This document shows positions 10,731-22,384 of a stretch of DNA of 64,000 nt, in pieces. A program made the position numbers and the translations under genes. Under the pieces are notes generated by a model. That model was not told the origin of the DNA and ran no database searches. It saw nothing but the letters and a program-made list of their open reading frames with translations. Within the stretch, counting starts at the first letter, position 1; every line of letters begins with the position of its first letter. Source of the DNA: Patiria pectinifera (lineage: Eukaryota > Echinodermata > Asteroidea > Valvatida > Asterinidae); the NCBI GenBank assembly GCA_029964075.1, contig CM057135.1, forward strand, positions 1,845,001-1,909,000, read 5' to 3'.

Positions 10731-10785
10731 GCATGCGTAGTAGACTGTCGCACGGGTAACCCATGCGACAGTCTACTACGCATGC
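10731..10785. repeat. Hairpin with 22-bp perfect arms
   Basis: gcatgcgtagtagactgtcg at 10731 and its inverted copy ending at 10785 are separated by 11 nt. It lies at the 3' side of the Penelope-like element and could be a separate small foldback element or part of that element's end. Confidence 0.7.
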
Positions 10786-11402
10786 ATATTTACAATGTGC
10801 GTGAATCCTCACGCGCGCGTTTGGGTAAACAGCAAGAATAACATCTGGCACGTGATGGTGAATTGACCAGTGAACGTTCGGCTCTCGATCATTAATATGT
10901 ATGAGGTATAGTAAATGTGTTTAAGCCTGGTAGTGAGGTCTCTGCCGGTCTCGCCAATGTACACTTTGCCACATGAGCAAAGAATTCGGTAAACTCCTGC
11001 TTGACTTCTCGGGTTGTGCTTGTCTTTGTGGGTGTACAATTTCGTTTCGAGTTTATTGCGAGTTCGGTAGTAGACCTTAATATTGGCTTTACGGAGGATT
11101 CGCTGGATCTTGTGTGATGCATGGCCAATATACGGAAGGACTGCAACCGGCATATCGGGTGTGTTCAGGGTCTGAGAAATGCTCTTATCCGGTGCAAGGC
11201 TGTGATTCTTAGGGCTGCACCCATCGTCTCTTAGCACTTTATTGAGGTGCTTCAGTTCGGATTGTAGGTGTTCATCATCACTGATGATATGTGCCCTTCG
11301 AAGTAGGGTGCGGTTCAACGAGGTTTTCACTGAAGGTGGGTGGAATGAACGAGCATGGAGGTCTCGGTCTGTATGTGTAGGTTTCCTGTATACAGAGTGC
11401 CC

Positions 11403-11534
11403 GGTTACACCTCTATGTTCCGACACCCCTATGTTCCGACTGCACATATTCCTATTCCTAACCCTAACCCTAACCGGGAGTAACACAATCTAGGTTGTCG
11501 GAACATAGGGGTGTCGGAACATAGAGCAGTCACC
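11403..11534. mobile_element. MITE with 8-bp TSD and telomere-like core, copy 1
   Basis: The ends are ggttacacctctatgttccg and its inverted relative cggaacatagagcagtcacc. The 8-bp target duplication gagtgccc lies at 11395-11402 and 11535-11542. The middle contains cctaaccctaaccctaacc, three telomere-type CCCTAA units. It interrupts the Penelope RT frame. The 8-bp duplication and GG...CC ends fit hAT, P or Merlin-type machinery; the family is undecided. A second copy is at 34210. Confidence 0.85.
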
Positions 11535-12497
11535 GAGTGCCCAAGTGAACCATCAGCCCGCTTGGAAATGAGTACATCAAGGAAAGGCAATGAATCGGAT
11601 GTCTCAGTTTCCATGGTGAATTGTATACTCGGGTGTTGTTGGTTGAGATGGCGGAGGAAACCATCAAGCTTGTCCGGGCCATGTGGCCAAATGATGAATG
11701 TAATATCTACGTATCGAAGCCATAACTTAGGTTGAAATTGAGCTGTTGCCAAAGTTTTTTGCTCGAAATCTTCCATGAAGATGTTAGCCAAGACTGGGGA
11801 AATCGGGGACCCCATAGGAGTGCCTGAAGCCTGTTGATAGTAATTCTATCTCCATTGGAAGTACGTAGACTTTACGCAAGTCAGGAGAAGATCATAGATT
11901 TGATCTGGCGTTAGGCTGGTTCTTTCCGCGAGTGTGCCGTCTTGTTCGAGTATCGACTTGGTTACGAGGCATGCTTCTTCAGTCGGTATATTAGTGAATA
12001 AAGATTTGACATCAAAACTCACTAGCATGTCTGCAGATTGTAATTTAATTCCCTTTATGGTGTTGATAACCCTGCTGAATTGGGTACATGGTGAGGCGTG
12101 TTTCCCACGAGTGGGTGTAGGAGCTTTGTTAAGTGTTGTGCGAGGTTGTAGGTTGGGGAACCTCTTGACGACACAATAGGTCGGAGTGGTTTGTCCGGTT
12201 TGTGGATCTTCGGTTGGCCAAAGAATCTTGGGCATTTCGAGCTGGATGGACGAAGATGCCTGTATAATGAAGTCGGTAAGGCTGAGCTACGATTTAAGGA
12301 ATGTAGTTTGGCGGCAACTTTCCTTTCGACTGCTGGAATGGGATTTTTCTTGAGGCGGGTATACGTATCTGTGTGTTGAGGATATCCTGAACCTTATGGT
12401 CATACTCCGTGCGGTCCATTATGACAGTTGCATTACCCTTGTCTGCCTTTAGGATGTGTATCGAAGAATCATTTCGGAGGCTGTTGATAGCCTGGTG

Positions 12498-13009
12498 TTA
12501 ACAGAACAAAAAACTGCTTAGCAAAGTTGATAAGCAGGACAAGTTCTTTTAAGAACTAATATTTTCTGATGGTGGTGTTTTTTCTCTAAATTTTTGTCGA
12601 ATTTTACCTTTCCGAGAAAACCACATTACAGTGTCAAAGACAAATGCATTACACCAACAGACCATTTTATACAAATCTATATGAGTGGAGAGGAAAAACG
12701 TGATTACAAGCAATCTCCTTTGCAAAACCAGAATTAAAAGCGAACCAGAAAGTGTAACGTGTACATGTATCATTACTTATCCAAATCATATAAAACAATT
12801 CAAAGGAAATGTAAATTTGACGTAAACTATCAACTGTAGGTTAAAGATGAAAGTGTACAGTTCACATACCACACACTCATTATTGAAAAGGAATAGACCC
12901 TTCATCAATTAATACACATAGTGCCCAATAATAACAGTATCTGTGTGTAGGATCCAACAAGGTTCTGATAATGGCTCGTCTACAACGTACTCACTATGTG
13001 TAATGTTAT
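12498..13009. other. Non-coding, no feature recognised
   Basis: AT-rich sequence between the Penelope-like element and the last exon of the integrase-core gene. No coding similarity or repeat was identified. Confidence 0.4.
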
Positions 13010-13462
13010 CCTAATACAACCAAGAATGGTTCTCTGGAGAGGAACATGGTCTTTGTGTACAGTAGCATTAAAACAGTCTTCATATGATAATGCTGTTCCA
13101 TTCTGTGCTGACGCTCTCGTACTAACTGTTCGTCATCACTGAGCGGGTCCCATCCAAATTTACCAAGACTTGCAATCTGACCCCCTCTTCCTTGATACAT
13201 ATTCACTAATTCGTCAGTGGTAGGGATGTGATGATGAGAAACAGAGGTAGCTCGATTTCTCCGTTGAAAACATTCTTCGGGTGTTCCGGTTGCACCTGGT
13301 CTTCCTGCAGAGGCTGTTTGATGCAAACATTTATCAGCAACTCTGTTAATACAAACACTGTTGTATCCAAGCATACATCTGCTGATTTCCTGGAATTTTA
13401 CTTCACACTTCAAATTATAACAAAGGAGGGGGGGGGGGGGTATGCACACGGTACTCCTAGAT

Positions 13463-13497
13463 TTAGAAGTCACCCCAGTCACTGGGGTGACTTCTAA
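13463..13497. repeat. 35-bp perfect palindrome
   Basis: ttagaagtcaccccagt and its exact inverse flank a single central base. It lies in the putative intron upstream of the last integrase-core exon, next to a 13-G run at about 13427-13440. It may be a minimal foldback element or a recombination footprint. Confidence 0.75.
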
Positions 13498-14810
13498 TTG
13501 TAGAAGTACGGTGAATAAACTGGTACCCTGCACCGTACGTAAAACCACACAACTTCACACAGACTTGCGCTGATCCCCTGCTTTCAATATGGGACGTTGT
13601 TAAAAACCGTTTGTAATACACGTTGTACCATCCTCGTATCACATACATGTACATGTAGTGTATAAACATCCATTGGCCCTGGAAAATTGTGTTCACATTT
13701 TAGATGCTCTTTGGTGAGATCTACATGTAAGGCAATTTCTTATCACTTTAATCGCTGCTTTTCCAGCAAACAATGATTCCGGAAGTGGCAGCATCAATGT
13801 CTGGACAAAAAAATATATATAATAGTTTGGGGGATGACCCCCCCCCCTGTCACATTGGATTTTTGAGTGCAATGTGCACCTTCAAGAAAACTTGGAATAT
13901 GCCTATTTATTACGAAAATAAAATACTATACCTGTCATATCATGGTGATTCAAACTCTGCACAAACCGTTGGATTCCGATACTGGCAACTTGAATGAGAA
14001 CCATTGACAGGCAGAACTTTTCTACATTGTCTTGCATGTAAAGCATTCCTTGCTCATGCATAGCGATCACCACACGCTTTAGGGGGTAGTTAACTCTGTG
14101 ATTGACTTCTGGCCACACACGTTCTATACGCAACTTGGTAAACCAAGATGAAGGGAAATCAACTTTCAGCTGATGTGTGTACTTTTAACGATTTTCCTGT
14201 TAAATCCTCTAAAAGTGTGGGTGTAATACAACCCTTGTACACCTACAAATGTTGCATGTTTCTTTATTGGTAACAACTTTAAAGGTCAATATTTTGTGTT
14301 CCAACAAAGATAAAAAGATGGTTTGGGTCAAATGTGTGACCATATTTTCAAATTCTGCGATCAGAAAATCATTATCTTTTCCTATCACAAAGCCATAAAC
14401 CCAAAAAATCCTCATTTTGTGTGCCGCTCAATCATTTTTGTCGTATGGGAGAGGAGGGGGTCAATAATGATGAAAAGTTTAATTCTGATAGCATGTCAAT
14501 ATTTGTTTCCAAATGTATAGACACCGGACTGTACAAAAAAGTTTGGGTCCAGACTCTCAGTTGGAGTATTGAGGGGGCCTAGACAATGGCTCCAGGACAA
14601 AAATTACTTCATCGACCCCCCAACGCTTCAGGCAAACGGTTGACCCCATGGGGCCGTGCTAGGGGATTTGAGCTTTAGACCATGGAAATTTACATTCTGT
14701 TACAATAAATTAAAAGCAAGTCACCCTTCATGTGACTTTTGCCAGCAGAACTATGTTTGTATATCACGCAGAAAGAACCCCCAACACCCGAGTGATTCCA
14801 TTTTGTCAAA

Positions 14811-15110
14811 AATTGAATCATTTCAGTCAATATTATTGAACTTTTGGAACCGGCGTGCACTGGCAAAATACATTCAGCACTGAGTTTGTGCACTGTAGTT
14901 TGTATAACATAGAAAACATTTCTAAAAATTGAATCATTTCAGTCAATATTATGGTTTTGGAACCGGTGTGTCTAATATATTCATGCACTGCAGTTTGTGT
15001 GTAAATACATGTACTATAAATTTCCAGACAGTGATTCTTATCAGTCAAGAATATTATTTTCGAACATGTTGCTTTGAGTGAGTTGAATACAGTTGTTTGA
15101 ACATACATGT
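14811..15110. repeat. Tandem repeat, about 115-bp unit, three decaying copies
   Basis: aattgaatcatttcagtcaa at about 14813 recurs at about 14927, both followed by ggaaccgg[c/t]gtg and gcactg[t/c]agtttgt. A weaker third unit begins near 15030 (atcagtcaagaatatta). It lies in an intron of the integrase-core gene and has no coding content. Confidence 0.65.
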
Positions 15111-15179
15111 ACTTGGCAATCCTCCATTACAAAATTGTCTTTTGTCAACTATCCTGTGTACTGCAGTTATTGTTTTTGC

Positions 15180-16540
15180 AATAATCCCAACTCGCCTACA
15201 TATTGGAGCAGCAGGGTGGGGTAAAATGGGGTGAGGGGTGGGGATGGGAAGGGAAGGGGGCAGATGGTGCGGATGGTGGTGGGGAGGGGGAAGGTAGAGG
15301 TGAAAAAGATGTTTTGGGTGAGGAAGGACCCTCGGGCTTGGGTCTGGCAGTCACGTTTACTATCTACAGATAGGGAGTGTCGCTTACATATTGGAGCAGC
15401 CAGATTGTGCACTCGGGATGGGTTGATGGAGGAGGTTTTGGGCAGTGGCGGTGAGGGATGGGATGGCTAAGAGGGGCTTGGGGTTGACATTATCATTGTG
15501 ACTTGTAAGAAACCCCAAACACTTGCCCACAGTTTCAACCGCGGTGGCATGAAGTGGGGGCCGATGAGGTAATTTTTGTTCTGGAACCACGTTTAGGCCC
15601 CCACCATACCCAAATTGAGGAATTGATCACCATAAAACTTTTTAATATGCAGTCTAATCTCTACAGATTTATAAAAAAAAAATATTGATATGCTTTCAGA
15701 TTTATTCGTTCATATTATTGACCCCAAAAATATAAAAAAAACCTGTTTGAGCGGCATGCAAAGTTAGTGATTTTGGAGTTCATAACTCAAAACTAAAAAA
15801 ATAAAAAATAATCCATTTCCAATTGCAGAATCTGACAATACATGTATGGTCATTAGCCCAAATACAAATTTGAAGCTTTTTAGCTTTGTTGAAAAAGAAT
15901 TTATCTAGGCCTAGGCCTTCAAATGTGTTACGCGGTATCAAAAGAAACACGCATGTTAATTTGCGGGTGCAAAATGGGTCGTGACACTGACACCCCACAT
16001 TAACAGAGGCTGTATGCAGGAAAACCGTTCAAATGATAAAGGTGAAAGTTGATTTTCCTGCATTTTTTATATCAAGGTATCATACAGATTTTTCCCCTGG
16101 CAAATCTGAGTAGGGTCATATGGAAGGGTGTGTGAATTGACATGAAATGACACAATATAATCCACTTGATAAGTTTTATGGATTTTCAAAAATAGAGTGA
16201 CCTAATAATTCATCCTTAGCAAAGACACTGGAAGAGGCAAAATTAAACAGAACAGGAAACAAACACGAGGGGGGACACACAAGCTTGCAGGGTTGCCCGG
16301 AGAAACACGAGGGATTAGGGTTGGGGAATGAGGAAATGGGAATGTGGTGGTAGAGAAACAGAAGCTATGAAAGAATGATGCCGGGAAACAAAGGAGAAGC
16401 AATAAATGTGGTACTATGACACAATGTTAAATACATGTACATGTTTTCCACAAGTCAAACCCTTATCCTTTGCAAATTGAACAACATACATGCAAAGATG
16501 ATGTCGCAATCCATGCAGGACAGTTCTGCTCCGGTCCGTA
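15180..16540. other. Intronic, G-rich then AT-rich, no gene seen
   Basis: 15200-15320 is strongly purine-rich (gggaagggaagggggcag type). The phrase tacatattggagcagc occurs twice (about 15196 and 15386). The remainder is AT-rich with no coding similarity recognised. Confidence 0.4.
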
Positions 16541-17011
16541 CCCTGCAAGATAGTCCTGTAGAAATGTTGTAAGGACATATTCACTTCCTTAGTCAACACG
16601 GACTTGGGTCCAAACACCTTCGCGCAATACCAAGGGTCTGGATGGATAACAATTAAAAAGAAGTTTTATTTACACATATATATGCTGAGCTGGACCAATG
16701 TCTGCAGGGTACGACCTAAACTTTACTTTTTACTACCAGGCCAAGCCGGGCTCTTCACTTGCCCACAGATATTTTCACTAGCCTATTTTTTTTTCACTTT
16801 TATTATTTTCTTTCTTTTAGTGTTTTTAATAAACCAATTTCCAATGTAAAACAGTTAATAAAAATTGAACACCCCCTCTCAGTTTGTTATAAATACTATT
16901 GACTCCCAGGCTACTTTATACTCTTAGTTACCCAACATCTCCCACAAAGCGACACATATTTTATTCCACAGCCCTTTGAAATTGACTTCCTGTACAAACA
17001 TTTGCTTACCT

Positions 17012-17340
17012 GAACAGCTTTTCAACAATTTTAACATTACATTTCTGTGGGATTGTGATAGAGCCCACTATTCTGCCACTGAATCCATTTCGTGCACATA
17101 CGTGAGTCACGCCAAACATTCCTAGTTTTTCGTTTTGGTCCAAGTGCACCCGATGGCCATAGTAATTTGCAGAGTAAAGTCTAGGATTTGTCCTGATTCC
17201 CGTGTAAGTGCGTCTAGCATGATAATTTGCTGGATCCACTCTTTCTAGTGATTTTCTAACCCTGCGCTTTCTAACTTTCAATCCATGTGCTCGCAAAAAG
17301 CCAGCCATCATCCTGTACCCATAAAGAGGCCCAACCTGTA
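17012..17340 (-). CDS. Integrase-core gene, exon with GYRMMAGFLRAHG and core start
   Basis: This is the clearest exon of the gene. It has an acceptor at ttacag and a gtaagc donor. It encodes a winged-helix-like GYRMMAGFLRAHGLKVRKRR segment, then VDPANYHARRTYTG, then the core start HRVHLDQNEKLGMFGVTHV and RNGFSGRIVGSITIP. The usual family reading WHIDGNHKLIRW is replaced by VHLDQNEKLGMF, so the first catalytic Asp is retained. It is basic overall, as expected for DNA binding. Confidence 0.7.
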
Positions 17341-17956
17341 ATCGATGACAAAATATCACGGATTATAATGTACAAACAAACATGACAAAAGCAACCGTCA
17401 CACAGCAAACCTGGCACAGAGCACAGTTGAAACCATCAATAATCAATGTTACCGGTAGGCCTAACGAGGACACAATTTTAGAAATGGAAAAATCTATTTA
17501 TTTTTGGCTTTCCACGTACCTCCGAATCTAAAGCAGCCTTATTAAGCACTGTCAGGAATGACTGCACTATGTCAAGGATTTTTAGACAAAAATGTTCCCG
17601 CCATGATAGTTTTCGCCTAAATTGCACAATAGACATTCCTTGTAAACACTAAGTGTTCCAATCCAGTTTTAATGTATCATGTACAACTTAAGCCTTAAGG
17701 CAATCCTTTAAAATGTGTTTTTTTTTAATTTCTAAAATAGCGGCATGTTGCGACATTCTTTCCTTAGGCCTATGATATATTGATTACTGACAATTGTGAT
17801 ATCAACTGTGCTTAACCCTAAGGGTGCACACCGGTAAATTGATCCGCCAAGCTCATGAATGAAAGTTATACCCTCAAAATATTCTATATTAGAGAGTTCT
17901 GAGCGCCGTAAAATTGGGGAATTCTGAGATATGGTAATGAACCTCTGGCCCGGACT

Positions 17957-18060
17957 TGACTGTTTCGTGTCATTCAATGATACGTGCTCCGATCCGCGCC
18001 GTACGACAGTACGGGCTTTGAACACACCCAAGGAGCACGTATCATTACTTGAAACAGTCG
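17957..18060. mobile_element. Short inverted-repeat element, about 104 bp
   Basis: ctgtttcgtgtcattcaatg...tacgtgctcc at 17957-17990 pairs with ggagcacgtatcattact...gaaacagtcg at 18031-18060. The arms are about 30 bp with a few mismatches. The centre has a small cgtac/gtacg hairpin. No target duplication was fixed. Confidence 0.55.
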
Positions 18061-18449
18061 TTGATAAAGCGTGACTTGTTTTTCTTCGATCGAGCAACGA
18101 CGGTGACGTCACGTCAGACGCCCTCATTCGGCAAGTCGGGGCAAGGACTGAGCCTCACGGTAAACACACTGAGCTGTAACTTTTCAGACTATTTTGCTGT
18201 TTTTCCCCCAAAATTTTCGCTGTTTGGGAACAATATAAGGGGTCTGATGGAATGTCATGAATGTGTAGATCAATTCAGGATAACTGTCTCTCTCATTTGT
18301 ATTCTCTTTACCGGTTTTTGGGGGGTCTTTTTGTCCTCGCGTGGGTATGTACACTATGATACTGTGACGCCGTCACCAAAGTATGGCAAATCGGTGGAGC
18401 GTTTGTATGGATTGGTGCCCGTAATTCAACGCTCCACTAAGTAGAGTTA

Positions 18450-18540
18450 TGTTCGGGTTAGCCTACGTGTTCTAAGTGTGGCCTTTATATAAAATATATT
18501 ACGGAGGTTGTCCAGTAAATTGGCCACATATATGGGGCTA
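18450..18540. mobile_element. End fragment of the TAGCCCCAT MITE family
   Basis: In reverse complement from 18540, tagccccatatatgtggcca...ctggac..cctccgta matches the left end of the complete 399-bp MITE at 58322. The other end was not found, so this is a truncated copy. Confidence 0.55.
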
Positions 18541-18840
18541 TCGCCAGACCATGTCTGAATGTTAAGTAGGAAAAAATGTTGCAACCTGACGCCACAAATC
18601 CGTCTGATGTTAGGCCAAACTTACCTGTACAATACAGCGTTGAACAATCTCGTCAAGTTCTTGATCATTTATTGGCATAATTTGACGTCTGTTGCAATAC
18701 CGTCTGACACTTTCTACGGATAGTCCCCGATGAAGTGGGAACTGACGTTGCAACATCTGGGCAACTTCTCTGTGAGACTTACCACTGAAACTTGCTTTCT
18801 TATTTCGCGAGCAGTTTGTGCATCAAGCTGCTCCATATCG

Positions 18841-19674
18841 GATCACATCAATCGATTGAAACTGAAAGTCAGTTCGAAGTACTTAAGTTGAAGCATGGTC
18901 AGCTCAGCTCGATCGAATGTATGCAGTGTGTATGTGGGGCCGGGGCGCATCAACTAAAGCATGTGCGCCCAGACGTGTGCGGCGCGTACGCACGGTAAAC
19001 ACGCATGCATAATGGTGGCGTGGCGGTGCATGCTGGGATGGATAGCAACCAAATGCATTATAGGGATTTTGGAAATTACTCCAAAAATTAAAGGCCACAC
19101 AAAAATTTACTTGGTAAGATGCACTGCAGCTGTTGATAATATTAACAGAGAAAGTCAGAGAAAGAGATCATTTTTCATCCAATCTGAGAAACGCGGTCTC
19201 AGATTTATGTTATTTGAGTGAACTACTGCGCGCCTGCGAGGAAATTCTTATACCGCTCCAGATTTTCGCCGATATTTCATAAACGCAACCACTTTTTGAC
19301 ATGACATTTTCACAGGTTATCTACAATTTTAATTGAAACAAACGTACGGTTCCAAATACCAAACATGTATTATCCCTATAAGTACTTAAGTTGACTGATG
19401 TGGCCGAATTTTCGCCAGATTTGACGGATTTGAAAAAAAAATGATTTGACTGAAAAATTGGCAGATTGGGACGCCCATTATAGATGAAAAAGTCTGTCTG
19501 CAAACATAGCTTTCTTGTGAAAGACATCTTTTTAACCGCTATTTAATTGTACTTGTTTATATGCCAGTTGCAGAAATTGAAAAAAAGTATGAACGCGCAA
19601 ACAAAGTTGTTGCATTAATTGATACCCTGGTTCCCGGCTCTTAAATTTCAGTCCCACCCCTGGGGCTGACCAGC
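18841..19674. other. Non-coding, possible 5' flank of the integrase-core gene
   Basis: GC- and CpG-rich around 18940-19030 (gcgcccagacgtgtgcggcg), just upstream of the first visible minus-strand exon, so it may include its promoter. The rest is AT-rich. No gene is seen. Confidence 0.35.
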
Positions 19675-19678
19675 TTAA

Positions 19679-20125
19679 CCCTAAAGGGGCCGGGGGGGCG
19701 GAATCCGCCCCCCCCCCTCAACATTTTCCGTGATAGCCTCTAAAAAAACTTTTTTCGCGACCCGAGCTGTAATGACTTTTTAGCCTCGAGCTTTGCGCAT
19801 CTTTGATACCAAAATCATAAAAATCGGACCACGGGTTGCCGCGTAGCGAAAAATTTTCCGGCGCTAAGCGCCGTGAAAACTGAATTTTCGCTTATACGTC
19901 GTGTACACAGAGCAGAATTGCCATTCGTACATATGAATAATTAATTAGCCATAATTCCAAATTCCTTTGACCTATAGTCATGAAATTTCTTGGGTATGTT
20001 AAGGAAGAGTTGCTCTATGCATGTGCCGAGTTTTAAAATTGTTCTTCACTCGATGGCCGAGATCTTAAGGGGAATCCGCCTCCCCCCGGCTGAGAGATGG
20101 TCAAAATAACCCGGCCCCTTTAGGG
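19679..20125. mobile_element. TTAA-flanked MITE (piggyBac- or Kolobok-type), 447 bp
   Basis: TTAA at 19675-19678 and 20126-20129 bounds ends ccctaaaggggccggg and cccggcccctttaggg (16-bp perfect inverted repeats). Sub-terminal ggcggaatccgcc and ggggaatccgcctcccccc segments are also inverted relatives. There is no transposase. TTAA duplication is typical of piggyBac and Kolobok. Confidence 0.85.
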
Positions 20126-20409
20126 TTAAGATGTTGAAATCGTCATTTTACATTAAATTTGCTAAATATGCACTTCTGGCCCCGGCCTTGGACAAAACGT
20201 AAGTCTCGGGCCCCTACATCTACCTGTAGCCAGGAACAATTAAGCTGCTGGTGCTTAAAGGGAATATACATCATTTGCTTTTGCTGTAATTTTCAGAAAT
20301 GGATTGGATTGGGGGGTTGGAAATATATAGCAAATATAGTTACATTGACTTTTTTGAGGTTTTGGGTTCGAAAATGCTATAAAAACCAAGAAAAACAATC
20401 ATTTTCCTG

Positions 20410-20492
20410 TAGTCTGGTTCCCTGACTCCATATAAGAAGAAACAGAGCAGTTGACATACATTGGGGAATAGTAAGGTCAGGGAACCAGTCTA
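20410..20492. mobile_element. Tiny MITE with 17-bp inverted ends, 83 bp
   Basis: tagtctggttccctgac at 20410 and gtcagggaaccagtcta ending at 20492 differ by one base. Adjacent at 20583-20614 is a separate hairpin (ttccaacgctggt/accagcgttggaa). Confidence 0.7.
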
Positions 20493-21011
20493 GCTGGCTT
20501 GTACCCGTTCATAGGTGTGTAATCGATTGCAAACAAGTGCGATGGTCAATTGGGGCCAGTATTTGAAAAAAGCCAGTTTTTTTTCCAACGCTGGTTGGCC
20601 GACCAGCGTTGGAAATTGATACAAAAAAACACGCTTTTCTTGAAAATGACAGTATACCAGGTGCCATGATTTTACAGGATTTCACCAACATTCCAGCAAG
20701 GTATTTCAAAATGATTTGGTAGTTTTATTTTTTGATGTTTGCAAATGTTGTATTTTCCCTTTAAAATAACGCGACCAAACCCTAGTTTTCCTACGCATGA
20801 CAAAATTAAACGAAATTTGTTTCATAAATGTTCTATTGTTACTTTGCTGCTGGTCTACCGACCACAGCAGTACTGCAGTACTGACCGCCTCTCCTCGCCT
20901 TCCCCCGCCCCCCCTAAAAAAATATGAGTAGGGCCTACATGTGCATGAAGGGGGAAAATCGACTCACACCGCAGTCGTTAACCCTAACTTCGTGTGGTGT
21001 GTGTAAAATCC

Positions 21012-21050
21012 TTTTTTTTTTATCAGCCGGTACAACCGGCTGATACACTA
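21012..21050. repeat. Short palindrome tatcagccggt..accggctgata
   Basis: Perfect 11-bp arms with a 3-nt centre following a T-run. It is isolated, with no associated gene. Confidence 0.6.
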
Positions 21051-21087
21051 TTATCCTTAGTACTGACCGCCTCTCCTCTCTCTTTCC

Positions 21088-21860
21088 GCGCCATCCAATG
21101 AGCTTTTCGCTCAGGTTACAAGAAACGGCCAATCAAAACGGAATATGAAGATGGAACAACGAAATGACCGTACATGGGTAACCCAATAGAAATGCGAGAC
21201 GGGATAAGTAGGCTACACAAAGGACTGTCAAATTAGCCGCTCAAGTAAGCAGACCCAAAGATCCTATATCTTTGGGAATGTTTTATTTCGAACAGAGGGG
21301 TGCTAGCTGTGTCTCCGTGATCTTTAGTTGTGCACTTTGAGGCGTCAAAGTAAAATCCACATTTCTGCTTGCAAAAAAAGAATGGCACTTTTAAAACGAG
21401 CGACATCACTTTTAAAACAAAATTTCTGCTATAGCAGGAAATGGGAAAACGCAGTTGTCCCCTTTTGGAGCATCATAACTTTTGCACGTAAGAATTTGAG
21501 ATTTTTACGTCCACTTTTGAGGCACCGGGATTGTCGAAAAAGTAAAATCCAAATTTCTGCTAGCAGAAAATTGAACTTTTTTAAAATCCAGTGTGGCCAT
21601 TTCAAAAACTTTAATTTCTACTAGCAGAATATGGAAAAATACGGTTGTCCACTTTTGACGCACCATACATTTTTGCTAGTAAGATTTTGAGATTTTTAAT
21701 TGTCCAATTTTGAGGCACCCAGATTGTCGTAAAAGTAAAATCCAAATTTTTGCTTGTGGAAATTTGAGTTTTTTAAAATCAAGTATTGCCATTTTGAAAA
21801 ACCTAAAATTCCACTAGCAGAAAATGAGAAAATTCGGTTGTCCACTTTTGACGCTCCATA
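21088..21860. repeat. Repeat block with about 190-bp internal period, copy 1
   Basis: Starts gccatccaatgagcttttcg and holds about three tandem units of about 190 bp (tttgaggc...gtaaaatccaaatttctgct...gttgtccacttttga). 21088-21755 is nearly identical to 23152-23811. It contains cccaaagatcctatatcttt, a small palindrome. No protein function is recognised. Confidence 0.8.
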
Positions 21861-22010
21861 GCCTGTGCTCAATAGCCCGCATAAGCACGCAATGGCACGC
21901 AGTTGCCCGCAACGGCACGCAGGGGCCTATGCAATTGCGGGAAGGCGTGCAGCACGCGTGCGCTCGCAGGCGCACGGGGGCGCAGGGGGCGCACACAAAT
22001 CGGAATTAAT

Positions 22011-22384
22011 CCACGGGGCCTATAACTGAAACAAAGCTCTGGTTGATTTCCCGAGGGATTTGCTCGATGGAATGGTAGAGAGAAGGATTGGATACGTGAA
22101 ATGGATTATTTAAATCAATATCATCATCATTAATTGGGGAAATTAAAGGTTAATGATCAATAGACGAATCAAATTGTTGCTGACCTGAAGTACATTTGAA
22201 ATACAGATCTGTATGGACGACAAGTACAATACAATACATAATACATGGATTGATAATTAGGCAAGTATGGGCCACGGTACAATATTAATACATACAAGTA
22301 CGGATTGACTTGTCAAATGACACTGCTACACTGATTGGAAAAAAAAAACACATTGAAGGCCACCAGATGTTTATAACAAAAGTT
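22011..22384. other. Non-coding, no feature recognised
   Basis: AT-rich spacer with several tacaa/acaat words between the first repeat block and the L1 ORF1 remnant. Confidence 0.35.

Larger units (their letters stand above)
10480..12497 (-). mobile_element. Penelope-like element with reverse transcriptase and GIY-YIG endonuclease, broken
   Basis: Minus-strand coding order: ILKADKGNATVIMDRTEY (around 12470), PKIHKPDKPLRPIVSS (around 12210), RT motif A LVSFDVKSLFTNIP, motif B GTPMGSPISPVLANIF, then the thumb. It ends in a GIY-YIG nuclease (GVYRILCSCGKVYIGETGR, around 10960). RT followed by GIY-YIG is the defining Penelope arrangement and uses target-primed copying in the nucleus. The 5' region is missing beyond about 12497. 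At least two breaks are present besides a MITE at 11403-11534, so the copy is dead. Confidence 0.85.
13010..18836 (-). pseudogene. Integrase-core-domain gene, five visible exons, broken
   Basis: Minus-strand exons at about 18836-18631, 17340-17012, 16636-16547, 14133-13936 and 13306-13010 fit one protein of the animal integrase-core-domain family. They encode, in order, a helix-turn-helix segment (SHREVAQMLQRQFPLHRG, SVESVRRYCNRRQ), GYRMMAGFLRAHGL with a first-Asp segment region (NYYGHRVHLDQNEK), a second-Asp segment (TQVRVD), RIERVWPEVNHRVNYPL with a Glu, and a tail with FGWDPLSDDEQL. Exon edges show gtaagt/gtaagc donors and cag acceptors. At least one exon is interrupted, so this copy is probably inactive. 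The family is multi-copy in fish and invertebrates; whether it is a transposon or host gene is unresolved. Introns are full of repeats. Confidence 0.7.

Noticed and set aside
11457-11476. Telomere or chromosome-end sequence (CCCTAA units)
   Set aside because: The units lie inside a short element with inverted ends and an 8-bp target duplication, and recur at 34263 in the same element.
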